Below, one piece after another: positions 54,046 through 63,800 of a DNA stretch of 64,000 nucleotides (the stretch's first letter is position 1; each line of letters opens with the position of its first letter). Source of the DNA: Gammaproteobacteria bacterium (GTDB lineage Bacteria > Pseudomonadota > Gammaproteobacteria > Chromatiales > Chromatiaceae); contig JAJFJN010000046.1 of NCBI GenBank assembly GCA_021773975.1, forward strand, positions 62,001 through 126,000, given 5' to 3'. Under the pieces are notes generated by a model. The model had not been told where the DNA came from, searched no databases, and saw only the letters and a program-made list of their open reading frames with translations. Made by a program: the position numbers and the translations under genes.

Positions 54046-54615
54046 TTAGTGTATTTCAGTCTGATAACGGCGGGGGCTTTTTGAAACCCGCCGGATTGTT
54101 GCGATATGCGTTCCAAAGCACCCTCCTAAACGATCACGAAAATAGAGACGAAGCGTCTCCCCAATCATGGGGAATGCCAGCTCATCCCATGGGATCTCAT
54201 TTTCAGCAAACAACTGAACATCCAGACTCTCTTCACCTGGGCTAAAATCAAGATCCAGTAGCTGCCCACGATAGATCATAAACACCTGATCAGCATGCGG
54301 GAGGTTAAACAGGCTAAAAAGCCCTGCTACCTCTACTCGGGCATTAGCCTCTTCCAAGGTCTCTCGTATTGCACCATCATGCGTAGTTTCACCATTCTCC
54401 ATAAACCCAGCAGGTAAGGTCCAATAACCTTCTCGCGGTTCAATCGCTCGACGGCAGAGCAATACCTTCCCCTCCCATTCAGGCAGACAACCGGTAATGA
54501 TTCTAGGATTTTGATAATGGATGGTTTCACAATCAATACATACATGACGTTCCCGATTATCCCCTTCGGGTATTTGCAGCTCAACCTCAGCCCCACATTG
54601 ATTACAATATTTCAT
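54046..54615 (-). CDS. Nudix hydrolase with N-terminal zinc ribbon
   Basis: 189 residues. A zinc ribbon (CNQCG and CIDC, residues 4-7 and 27-30) precedes a Nudix box: GFMENGETTHDGAIRETLEEANA around residue 70. The zinc ribbon is like that of NudC/NADH pyrophosphatase but the protein is much shorter and lacks the SQPWPFPxS NADH motif, so the substrate is open (probably a nucleotide or coenzyme). It converges with the NYN gene, 18 bases apart. Confidence 0.87.
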   Translation of the reverse strand: MKYCNQCGAEVELQIPEGDNRERHVCIDCETIHYQNPRIITGCLPEWEGKVLLCRRAIEPREGYWTLPAGFMENGETTHDGAIRETLEEANARVEVAGLFSLFNLPHADQVFMIYRGQLLDLDFSPGEESLDVQLFAENEIPWDELAFPMIGETLRLYFRDRLGGCFGTHIATIRRVSKSPRRYQTEIH

Positions 54616-54736
54616 ACTCCAAGTTTAGCCCATAAAGTCGATTCACCGAACAACATAAGCGCCACAAAATGCTAAGCTGAAGAAGTACTAAATAAATCCC
54701 CCCATATCCTCACACTGGCTAAATATTAAACAATAA

Positions 54737-56245
54737 ATGAGTACCGACAATAACAACACACCAGAGACCATTGCAGCTATCGATCTTGGCTCCAACAGCT
54801 TCCACATGATCGTTGCCCGAGTGATTAATAGAGAGATCCAGATTATTGATCGGATTCGAGAGATGGTACGCCTTGGGGCTGGGCTTGATGAAAACAGAGC
54901 GCTTTCACTTGAAGCTCGCATACGCGCACTAGCCTGCCTTAATCGATTTGGTCAACGACTACGTGAACTGCCAACTGATAATGTTCGCGCAGTAGGCACT
55001 AATGCACTGAGACAGGCAAGGCAGGCTGATGACTTTCTATCCCAAGCAGAGACTGCATTAGGTCACCCCATTGAGGTAATTTCAGGACAGGAAGAGGCTC
55101 GGCTGGTTTATCTGGGTGTGGCGCACAGCCTGGCCGCAGGTAACCATCAACGATTAGTGGTTGATATTGGCGGTGGCAGCACTGAGCTTATTATCGGTAA
55201 ACAGTTTGATATTCAGCTCCGCGAAAGCCTCTACATGGGCTGCGTTAATATCAGCCAGCAACATTTTTCCTGTGGAGAAATTACTGCTGATGCTATGGAA
55301 GCTGCCGAACTGGCAGCGGCATTAGAATTACGCCCCATTCGTCGCTCATATCGCGAACTGGGCTGGGAAACAGCTATCGGCAGCTCAGGCACGATTCGTA
55401 GCATTGGTGCCGTTATACAGCACGCAGGCTGGAATAAAGAGGGGATTACCCTTGAAACCTTGAATCGGTTACGAGAAAAATTAATCACTGCTGGTCATGT
55501 CGACAAATTAACATTTGAAGGGCTCAACCCCGAGCGACAAGCTGTTTTTCCTGGTGGTGTCGCTGTACTGCTGGCTATATTCAAAACCTTGCATCTGGAT
55601 AAGATGCAGGTTTCTGAACAGGCATTAAGGGAGGGACTGCTCTATGACAAGCTCGGCCGTATCCAACATGAGGATATTCGCGAGCGTACTATTCTATCCC
55701 TCTGCAAACGCTATCATTTAGATCTTGCACATGCAAAGCATGTAGAGACAACTGCTAACAAGCTCTTTACCCAAGTGAGCCAGAGCTGGGCATTAACAAA
55801 AACCAGCCAACTGAAAATTCTCTGCTGGGCCACACGCATTCATGAACTGGGACTCACCATCTCACATAACCAGTTTCACAAACATGGAGCCTACCTAATT
55901 GAAAACTCTGACTTATCCGGCTTTTCTCACCAGGAACAGAGGCTGCTTGCTACGTTAGTACGCGGACAACGACGAAAGTTTCCGCTAGAGGCATTTCAAT
56001 CACTGCCCCCTGCCAGCAGAGAAAGCACAAAACGGCTGTGCATTCTATTACGCCTGGCTATTCTATTGCATCGTGGTCGCTCTACTGAAGCAGGTCCCTT
56101 TATCGGACTCACTGTGAAAGAGAACAGCTTGGAGCTGACCTTCCCCCAAGACTGGCTAAAAAGACACCCTCTAACAAAGATGGAGTTAAAACAAGAGGAG
56201 ATAAGGCTAAAGGAGACAGGGTTTACACTGAGCTATAATAATTAA
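54737..56245 (+). CDS. ppx: Exopolyphosphatase / guanosine pentaphosphatase (Ppx/GppA)
   Basis: The 502-residue protein has the actin-like ATPase fold: phosphate-1 motif IAAIDLGSNSFHMIVARV at about residues 13-30, VVDIGGGSTELIIG (phosphate-2, residue ~138) and AIGSSGTIRSIG, and a C-terminal HD-like domain (KRYHLDLAHAKHV, IHELGLTIS with His/Asp). It degrades polyphosphate or pppGpp. Length is as for E. coli Ppx. Convergent with lexA. Confidence 0.93.
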   Translation: MSTDNNNTPETIAAIDLGSNSFHMIVARVINREIQIIDRIREMVRLGAGLDENRALSLEARIRALACLNRFGQRLRELPTDNVRAVGTNALRQARQADDFLSQAETALGHPIEVISGQEEARLVYLGVAHSLAAGNHQRLVVDIGGGSTELIIGKQFDIQLRESLYMGCVNISQQHFSCGEITADAMEAAELAAALELRPIRRSYRELGWETAIGSSGTIRSIGAVIQHAGWNKEGITLETLNRLREKLITAGHVDKLTFEGLNPERQAVFPGGVAVLLAIFKTLHLDKMQVSEQALREGLLYDKLGRIQHEDIRERTILSLCKRYHLDLAHAKHVETTANKLFTQVSQSWALTKTSQLKILCWATRIHELGLTISHNQFHKHGAYLIENSDLSGFSHQEQRLLATLVRGQRRKFPLEAFQSLPPASRESTKRLCILLRLAILLHRGRSTEAGPFIGLTVKENSLELTFPQDWLKRHPLTKMELKQEEIRLKETGFTLSYNN

Positions 56246-56251
56246 AAGAGG

Positions 56252-56285
56252 CTGAAAATAACTCCAGCCCTTATATTTTATTGCC
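56252..56285. terminator. Weak terminator between convergent ppx and lexA
   Basis: GGCTG and CAGCC form a short stem with a T-rich stretch (TTATATTTTA) after it on the plus strand. Stem strength is low. Confidence 0.35.
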
Positions 56286-56295
56286 AATGGTAAAA

Positions 56296-56904
56296 TTATA
56301 AAGATCGCACCAACCCAACCACCCGACCCTCAACAACCAACGTCTGTTTGCGTGTGTCTACATCATGCAAGGGAAAGGCTTTGCTTCCAGACTCTAGCTT
56401 GACACGGTGCTTCCATCGCCCATGCTGATTGATACGCCTAACCATGACTTTACCATCCAGCCTAACAATAACAATCTGGTCATTTTTAAACTTCTTAGTA
56501 CGATGCACCAGCAACAGATCTTTTTTTACAACACCCGCATCCTGCATACTGTCATCAGGCATGCTCAGCAGATACTGCGGCTTGGGGCGAAACTTTGAGG
56601 GGTCTATGGGGTAGTAATCTTCAATATTCTCTTCAGAGTGGATTGCACCATCTGATTTGATCTTACCAATGACCGGTAACCCTTCTGGCTCATCCGGTAA
56701 CAGAATGCGAATACCTCTAGAGGTGCCAGGCAATACTTCAATTGCACCTTTACGAGAGAGCGCACGCAGATGATCCTCTGCTGCATTGGGAGATTTAAAT
56801 CCCATGATTTTGCATATTTCGGCACGTGTGGGGGGATAACCAGTATCCGCAATATGTGTCCGAATCAGTTCAAGAATCTCTGTTTGACGGGCTGTAAGCT
56901 CCAT
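56296..56904 (-). CDS. lexA: LexA-type repressor lacking the cleavage site and catalytic lysine
   Basis: SOS repressor with the LexA DNA-binding domain (LTARQTEILELIRTHIADTG, PPTRAEICKIMGFKSPNAAEDHLRAL) and an S24-like C-terminal domain; from ATG 56904 it is 202 residues, the same length as E. coli LexA. Alignment is unambiguous across LPVIGKIKSDG and LPLVGRVAAGE: positions 84-85 are Ser-Asp instead of Ala-Gly. Ser119 is present (DDSMQDAG), but position 156 is Arg (VMVRRI) rather than the catalytic Lys. Both changes are seen in the nucleotide sequence. Autocleavage is therefore expected to be lost or strongly altered. A GGAGGTGG ribosome site precedes the ATG, and a perfect LexA box lies 43 bases upstream. 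Confidence 0.93.
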   Translation of the reverse strand: MELTARQTEILELIRTHIADTGYPPTRAEICKIMGFKSPNAAEDHLRALSRKGAIEVLPGTSRGIRILLPDEPEGLPVIGKIKSDGAIHSEENIEDYYPIDPSKFRPKPQYLLSMPDDSMQDAGVVKKDLLLVHRTKKFKNDQIVIVRLDGKVMVRRINQHGRWKHRVKLESGSKAFPLHDVDTRKQTLVVEGRVVGLVRSL

Positions 56905-56946
56905 AAAAGACCACCTCCAATTAGGGTTAAAAAACAAAACACCTTG

Positions 56947-56962
56947 CTGTGAGTGTATACAG
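56947..56962. promoter_or_regulatory. LexA (SOS) box upstream of lexA
   Basis: CTGTGAGTGTATACAG is an exact CTGT-N8-ACAG operator, 43 bases upstream of the lexA ATG, indicating autorepression by a LexA of E. coli-type DNA specificity. Confidence 0.93.
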
Positions 56963-57033
56963 CATTTAAATAAAAGGAAGGGTAATTTATGATTTTTTTA
57001 ATCTACACAACCAGAATAAAGAGGGGAAACAGG

Positions 57034-59307
57034 CTATTTTCCTGGACGCACCAGCCCGCCTAACCCCATATTTTCCAGGGTATCATACATTAACCGTCTT
57101 ACAGAAGCGGCATCCTCATAACGTAACGCCTTTTGTAACAACTGCCGAGCACGCGTACGGCTGATACGCCGCAGTACACCCTTCACTCGCAAGAGGCTAC
57201 CAGCACTCATACTGAGGTTATTTATACCCATCCCTAATAACAACACCGCCGCAGCCGGATCACCCGCCAACTCCCCACAGACACCGACATCACGGTTATA
57301 GACCTTAGCACCTTCCACAATCTGAACTAATGCACGCAATACTGCTGGATGCATATCATCATAGAGATCACCTACCTGCGGATTACTTCTATCTACCGCC
57401 AACAGGTACTGGGTCAGGTCATTACTACCAATAGAGAGAAAATCTACCCGTCGAGCCAAAATCTCTATCTGATATATCGCCGAAGGCACTTCAATCATAA
57501 TGCCAACCTTTGGCATACTGACATCGTATCCCTCTTCTTTTAACTCCTCATAGGCACGCTGAATCAGCAGCTGCGCATCATCCACCTCTTCTACACGACT
57601 GATCATCGGCAACATAATGCGCAGATTGTCGTAACCAATAGCCGCCCTCAGCATGGCGCGAATCTGCGTTATAAATATCTCCGGATGATCCAGCGAGATA
57701 CGAATACCTCGCCAGCCCAAAAACGGATTGGATTCATTCACAGGGAAATAGGAGAGTGGTTTATCACCTCCAATGTCCAATGTACGCAAAGTAACCGGCC
57801 GTGGAGCGAATGCATTAATCACACGACGATAGTTTGGAACCTGTTCAGTTTCGCTGGGAAAACGATCTCTCACCATAAAAGGCAACTCAGTCCGATATAG
57901 ACCCACCCCAGCTGCAGCCTCTGAGCCAAGGTCACTCATTTCGGAAACCAGGCCTGTATTGAGGTACAGCGGGATACAGATGCCGTCCGTTGTTTCTGCA
58001 GGAAGTGTGCGCAGTGCTTCCAGTTCAGCACTGATCTCCCTATCCTCTTCCGCCAAACGAGCATATTCAGCCTGAACAGCCGGGGGAGGCGAAACATAGA
58101 CTCGCCCCCGGTAACCATCGAGAATAACCTCTCTCCCTTCCATCCGTGCAACGGGTAGGCCGGATACTCCCATAACTGTTGGGATATTCATGGCTCGCGC
58201 CAGAATAGCTACATGTGAGGCATTGGAACCCGTTGCTGAAACAACGCCTGCCAACTTTCCACTCGGAATCTCTGCTAGCTGCACCGCACTTACATCCTCA
58301 CCCAGCAAGATGGTGTTTTCTGGATAATTCACCACCCTAGCAGTATCACACTGTAGATAGGTCAGGATGCGCCGACCAAGATCGCGTATATCCGAGGCAC
58401 GCTCACGCATGTAAACATCATCCATATCATCAAACATCTGCGCATGCTCATGCACTGTCTGTCGCAATGCACCTGCTGCCCATTGTCCCTCTCGGATGCG
58501 CTCAACACTCCGATCAACCAAACTATCACTACCCAACATGAGTATCCAGGCATCAAATAGCGCCTTATCCTCATCCGGCAGACTATCACCCACGCGCGCC
58601 TTTAACGCCTTCAGGTCTTCAGTTACCGCCTCTACAGCAACACGAAAAGCATCCTCCTCATGAACAACATTCTCCACCATTCTGTCTGGAATGACATCAA
58701 GATCAGCCTGCTGATAACTTACAATAACTGTCCCAAAAGCAACGCCCGTAGAACCTGGCCGCCCTTTGAGAAAATTGATAGGCGCACCCTCTTGTTCCTG
58801 ATAAGCCGCCAACTCACCACTCGCCTTGGCATGAGTGATGGCACCCACCAGCTGAGCTGCCAGCGTAAATAAAAAAGCGACCTCATTATCATCATACTGG
58901 CGCGGAGCAGCCTGCTGAACAACCAGCACACCCAAAACCTGACGATTCTGAATAATTGGCACACCAAGAAACCCATGGTAATGCGCCTCGTCTATACCCT
59001 TAATTGTTAGATAACGTGGGTGAGTGGGGGCATCCTCAACATTGATAGGTTCAGCTCGCTCACAAACCAAACCAACCAACCCCCGATAGAGTGGGATTCG
59101 CGTTTTTCCTGCCACCTCTGATGGCAACCCAACAGTGGCCTGCAATACATGCTCACGGGTTTCAAAATCAGTCAGATAGACTGAGCAAACATCGGTATTA
59201 ATCGAATGTTGGACTCGATTTACAATAACACTAAGCGCCTTACCAAGGTTTGGAGAGGCGTTAACCTCCTGAACAATATGCTGTAGAACCTCAAGCACTG
59301 AAATCAT
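57034..59307 (-). CDS. ptsP: Phosphoenolpyruvate-protein phosphotransferase PtsP (EI-Ntr)
   Basis: First enzyme of the nitrogen phosphotransfer system, passing phosphate from PEP to NPr. The 757-residue protein has an N-terminal GAF domain (residues ~17-165), the EI N-terminal domain (KGRPGSTGVAFGTVIV), the phospho-histidine motif SATGSNASHVAILARAMN with His at residue 365, and a PEP-utilising C-terminal barrel with GWRGIRISL, MIEVPSA, GSNDLTQYLLAVDRSNP and GVCGELAGDP. It is followed 13 bases upstream on the same strand by rppH, the common gammaproteobacterial rppH-ptsP pair. Confidence 0.96.
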   Translation of the reverse strand: MISVLEVLQHIVQEVNASPNLGKALSVIVNRVQHSINTDVCSVYLTDFETREHVLQATVGLPSEVAGKTRIPLYRGLVGLVCERAEPINVEDAPTHPRYLTIKGIDEAHYHGFLGVPIIQNRQVLGVLVVQQAAPRQYDDNEVAFLFTLAAQLVGAITHAKASGELAAYQEQEGAPINFLKGRPGSTGVAFGTVIVSYQQADLDVIPDRMVENVVHEEDAFRVAVEAVTEDLKALKARVGDSLPDEDKALFDAWILMLGSDSLVDRSVERIREGQWAAGALRQTVHEHAQMFDDMDDVYMRERASDIRDLGRRILTYLQCDTARVVNYPENTILLGEDVSAVQLAEIPSGKLAGVVSATGSNASHVAILARAMNIPTVMGVSGLPVARMEGREVILDGYRGRVYVSPPPAVQAEYARLAEEDREISAELEALRTLPAETTDGICIPLYLNTGLVSEMSDLGSEAAAGVGLYRTELPFMVRDRFPSETEQVPNYRRVINAFAPRPVTLRTLDIGGDKPLSYFPVNESNPFLGWRGIRISLDHPEIFITQIRAMLRAAIGYDNLRIMLPMISRVEEVDDAQLLIQRAYEELKEEGYDVSMPKVGIMIEVPSAIYQIEILARRVDFLSIGSNDLTQYLLAVDRSNPQVGDLYDDMHPAVLRALVQIVEGAKVYNRDVGVCGELAGDPAAAVLLLGMGINNLSMSAGSLLRVKGVLRRISRTRARQLLQKALRYEDAASVRRLMYDTLENMGLGGLVRPGK

Positions 59308-59319
59308 TCCGGGATACCA

Positions 59320-59844
59320 TTAGCGGCAATTCTGCCGCAAATGATTTGAACCACGACGCGCTGGTGCACCATCAGGAAACAACAGGGGAGCCAGCTCCTT
59401 CAGCGCCTTGGTATAGACCCGGCGTTTAAAATAGACCACTTCACGCAACGGCTGCCAATATTTCACCCAACGCCAATGGTCAAACTCTGGCTTGGGTGAC
59501 CAATTCAGGCAGACATCCTGATCCCGACATTTCATGCGTAACAGGAACCATATCTGTTTCTGACCAATACAAAGTGGCTTAGAGTGGTGTCGAATAAAGC
59601 GCTCAGGCAACTGATAGTGTAACCAATCATCAGTACAACCAATCACCTCTACCTGATGCTTGCGTAAACCCACCTCCTCCTCCAACTCTCGGTACATCGC
59701 CTGCTCTGGGGTTTCATGTGGTTTCATCCCACCCTGAGGAAACTGCCATGCCTCCTGACCAATACGCCTCCCCCAAAAAAGCTGGCGCTGATTATTACAC
59801 AGCACAATGGCTACGTTAGATCTGTATCCATCTGAATCAATCAC
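59320..59844 (-). CDS. rppH: RNA pyrophosphohydrolase RppH (NudH)
   Basis: RppH removes pyrophosphate from 5'-triphosphate mRNA ends and so triggers decay. From GTG 59844 the protein begins [17 protein letters not shown], matching the usual MIDxDGFRPNVGI start; the frame stays open upstream to a TTG at 59895 but no ATG exists. The Nudix box [23 protein letters not shown] is intact, and QKQIWFLL and EFDHWRWV are RppH-specific. First gene of the rppH-ptsP operon. Confidence 0.93.
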   Translation of the reverse strand: MIDSDGYRSNVAIVLCNNQRQLFWGRRIGQEAWQFPQGGMKPHETPEQAMYRELEEEVGLRKHQVEVIGCTDDWLHYQLPERFIRHHSKPLCIGQKQIWFLLRMKCRDQDVCLNWSPKPEFDHWRWVKYWQPLREVVYFKRRVYTKALKELAPLLFPDGAPARRGSNHLRQNCR

Positions 59845-60042
59845 AACAGGGCCTACTAGATAAGGTTCAACATCTCTTGATTCTTCCACAATCAAGCCAA
59901 CAGGAGCAAGCTTAACTCAAATCATTGATTTTCTAGAAAATTAACACCCGACATAAAAATGCCGATTAACTGCGCTTTCCCCCTGCTGTTTTTCCTGTAA
60001 AATTAGCGTCTTAGATATTATTTTAATTCAGGAGCGCTGACA

Positions 60043-60699
60043 TTGGCACTAGCCATTTTTGATCTCGACAATACCTTACTCTGTGGCGACTCAGACCACC
60101 TTTGGGGTGATTTTCTAGTAGGGCTTGGCGTTGTTGATGCCGACAGATACAAACAGGCCAATGACCGTTTTTACCGAGAATACAGTGAAGGGAAGCTGGA
60201 TATCTTTGAATTTCTGCGCTTTTCACTCAAACCACTCAGTGAGCATACAACTGACACTCTTTACGCCTGGCGAGAGCAGTTTGTAACAGAAAAGATTGAA
60301 CCCATCATCCTGCCCGCAGGCCTACAGCTGATACAAAAACACCGGGATGCGGGTGACACCCTGCTGATTATCACTGCAACCAACGCCTTTGTGACCACCC
60401 CAATTGCCCAACGCCTTGGAATTGAGCACCTTATTGCCACCACACCAGAAATGATCGACGGTTGCTACACAGGCCAAGTTGAAGGCACCCCCAGTTACAA
60501 AGAGGGTAAGATTGAACGATTGAATCAATGGCTAGCCAATAACCACCATAACCTGGATGGAAGCTACTTCTACAGCGACTCTCACAATGACATCCCACTA
60601 CTTGAAATCATCGACAAACCCATTGCCGTTGACCCTGATGAGGCGCTTACACAGCATGCACAAAATAGAGGATGGTCTATCATCAGCCTACGAAAATAG
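60043..60699 (+). CDS. HAD-IB family phosphatase (SerB-like)
   Basis: 218 residues of the haloacid dehalogenase superfamily, subfamily IB. Motif I is AIFDLDNTLLCGDSDH with the nucleophile Asp near residue 6, motif II LIITATN, motif III lysine in YKEGKIERL and motif IV FYSDSHNDIPLL. The family (TIGR01490-like) is related to phosphoserine phosphatase and to SerB-type histidinol phosphatases; the substrate here is uncertain. The TTG start is well supported by AGGAG nine bases upstream; no ATG is available nearby. Confidence 0.85.
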   Translation: MALAIFDLDNTLLCGDSDHLWGDFLVGLGVVDADRYKQANDRFYREYSEGKLDIFEFLRFSLKPLSEHTTDTLYAWREQFVTEKIEPIILPAGLQLIQKHRDAGDTLLIITATNAFVTTPIAQRLGIEHLIATTPEMIDGCYTGQVEGTPSYKEGKIERLNQWLANNHHNLDGSYFYSDSHNDIPLLEIIDKPIAVDPDEALTQHAQNRGWSIISLRK

Positions 60700-60764
60700 A
60701 TCCCAAATCCTACAAATGGCAGTATAAATTGCAGCAAATAATTCATTTTCTGAATTACCTCTGG

Positions 60765-60860
60765 TAAATTATGCATCCTTTCAGCCTGTGAGGATGCCAG
60801 GCAGAACCCAATTTCTCTATCGGTGCGGTGCCGCAACTTTACACCGCAATCTCCTAACTT
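60765..60860 (+). promoter_or_regulatory. Structured leader of nifJ (candidate pseudoknot plus hairpin)
   Basis: GCATCC (60773-60778) pairs with GGATGC (60792-60797), and GCCTG inside that loop (60784-60788) can pair with CAGGC just downstream (60798-60802), an H-type pseudoknot. A second stem, TGCGGTG (60824-60830) with CACCGCA (60842-60848), follows before the ribosome binding site. It does not match a riboswitch class that I can recall. Confidence 0.45.
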
Positions 60861-60882
60861 CTTGAAACTAAAGGCCAAACCT

Positions 60883-63800
60883 ATGTCAAAACGGAATATG
60901 GTTACGATCGAAGGCAACCAAGCTGCTGCCTATGTCGCACACCTCACCAACGAGGTTATTGCTATCTACCCCATCACTCCCTCCTCAGATATGGGGGAAT
61001 TTTCAGATGAGTGGTCATCCAAAGGGGTTACAAACCTCTGGAACTCCGTTCCAGATGTTGTCGAGATGCAAAGTGAGGGCGGCGCTGTTGCTGCTGTCCA
61101 CGGTGCACTGCAAGGTGGCTCACTGAGCACCACCTTTACCGCTTCTCAGGGTCTGCTGCTAATGATCCCTACCATGTACAAGATAGCGGGTGAACTAACA
61201 CCGACCGTATTCCACGTCTCTGCACGCGCACTGGCCTGCCAGGGACTCTCCATCTTTGGCGACCACAGCGACGTGATGTCCATACGCCAGACCGGTTTTG
61301 CCATGCTGAGTTCCAACTCAGTACAGGAGGTGATGGACTTCGCCCTGATCGCTCAGTGCGCCACCCTGGAGAGCCGCATACCTTTCGTTCACTTCTTCGA
61401 CGGCTTCCGCGTCTCTCATGAGGTCAACAAAGTCGATCAGCTGAGCAGAGATGTTGTTCGTGCGATGATCGACGAAAAGCTGGTCAGCGCCCATCGCTCT
61501 CGCGCTCTGAACCCAGACAGTCCCGTTATCCGTGGTACCTCACAGAACCCAGATGTCTACTTCCAGGGCCGTGAGACCGTAAACCCATACTACAATGCCG
61601 TACCTGCGATTGTTCAGGGTGCTATGGATCGTCTGGCCAAACACACGGGCCGTCAATACAAGCTATTTGAATATGTAGGCGCAGAAGATGCCGATCGCAT
61701 CATCATTGCCATGGGCTCAGGCAACGAGGCTATTGAAGAGACCGTTGAAACCCTGAACAGGCAGGGCGAGAAGGTCGGCGTTCTAAAAGTACGCCTATTC
61801 CGTCCTTTTGCTCCAGAACTCATGCTACAGGCCATCCCAGCCACAGCTAAAAAGATCGCCGTACTGGATCGTACCAAAGAGCCAGGCAGCGATGGCGAGC
61901 CACTCTACAAAGATGTACTGACTGCTATTGCTCAGGCCTTCACCAACGGCGATATGGCTGAGATGCCAAGAGTTGTCGGCGGCCGTTATGGTCTGGCCTC
62001 TAAAGAGTTCACCCCAGGCATGATCAAGGGCATCTACGATGAGCTGAACAAAGATGTCCCCAAGAACAACTTCACCGTCGGCATCATCGATGACGTCACA
62101 CACACCCATCTGGAATGGGATCCATCCTTCCTGCCAGATTCAGCTGAAGGCGTTACCAGCGCAGTATTCTACGGCTTGGGTGCAGACGGCACCGTCGGCG
62201 CCAACAAGAACTCCATCAAGATCATCGGCGAAGAGACCGACAACTACGGCCAGGGCTACTTCCAGTACGACTCCAAGAAGGCCGGTGCTGTTACCGTTTC
62301 TCACCTGCGCTTTGGTCCAAAGCCAATCCGCTCTCCATACCTGGTAGGTAACGATCAGGCTACCTTCATTGGTTGTCACCAGCCGATTTTTGTTGAGCGT
62401 TTCGATATGCTGAACAAAGCAGCTCCTGGCGCTACCTTCCTGCTCAACTCCCACTTTGGGACAGATGAGGTCTGGAACAGCCTGCCACGCAAGATGCAGC
62501 AGCAGATGATTGAGAAGAAGATTGAGTTCTACGTGGTAGATGCCTATACCATTGCTAACGCTACTGGCATGGGTCGTCGCATCAACACCATTATGCAGAC
62601 CTGCTTCTTCGCTATCTCTGGCATCCTGCCACGCGATGAAGCCATCGCCAAGATCAAGGAAGCTGCTGAGAAGACCTACGGCAAGAAAGGTAAGAAAGTA
62701 CTCGAGACCAACTTCGCCGCTATCGATGGCACGCTAGCTGGCCTGAATAAGGTTGAGATTCCATCCGAGACCACCAGCACCTTCGAGATGCGTCCTCCTG
62801 TTACCGACAACGCCCCTCAGTTTGTTAAAGAGGTTACCGCAGAGATCATCGCCAACCGGGGTGATCTGCTGCCTGTCAGCAAGATCCCAGCCGATGGTAC
62901 CTGGCCCCTGGGCACCGCCGCTTACGAAAAACGTGAGCTGGCCCTTGAGCTGCCAAAGTGGGAAGAGGACCTCTGCACCCAGTGTGGTAAATGCCCAATG
63001 GTCTGCCCTCATGCGGCTATCCGCAGCAAGGTCTTCCCTAAAAGCCTCACTGAGAACGCGCCCGAGACCTTCAAGCACGTCCCAGTCAAAGGCAAGGGTT
63101 TTGAACCCGATACCCAGATCAGCTACCAGATCGCGCCAGATGACTGCACCGGCTGTACTCTCTGCGTAGACATCTGCCCGGTTACAGATAAGAACGATCC
63201 AACCCGCAAGGCCCTCAATATGGTCACGGATCGTGAATACCATCTGCAAGAACGTCCCAACTGGGATTTCTTCCTCGACCTGCCTGAAGCTGATCGTACC
63301 CAGATCAATGCCAAAACCCTCAAGGGTTCGCAGATCATGGAACCACTGTTTGAGTTCTCCGGTGCTTGCCTGGGTTGTGGTGAGACCCCATACGTGAAAC
63401 TAGCCAGCCAGCTGTTCGGTGACCGCATGGTTATCGCTAACGCTACCGGCTGTTCCTCCATCTATGGCGGCAACCTGCCTAGTACACCTTGGACCACCAA
63501 CAAAGAAGGTCGCGGCCCAGCATGGTGTAACTCACTGTTCGAAGATAACGCAGAGTTCGGTCTAGGCTATCGTCTCTCCTACGACATGCAGGCCAAGCAT
63601 GCTCTTGAGCTGCTAGATACCCTGCGTGACAAGATCGGTGGAGAGCTGGTAGATGAGCTGAAAAATGCAGATCAAACCGAAGAAGCAGGTATCTTTGCAC
63701 AGCGTGAGCGAGTAGAAACACTGCGCGCACGTCTGGCTGACATCCCTGATCTCGAAGCTCGCACTCTGGAAGGCGTATCCAGCCATCTGACCAAGAAGAG

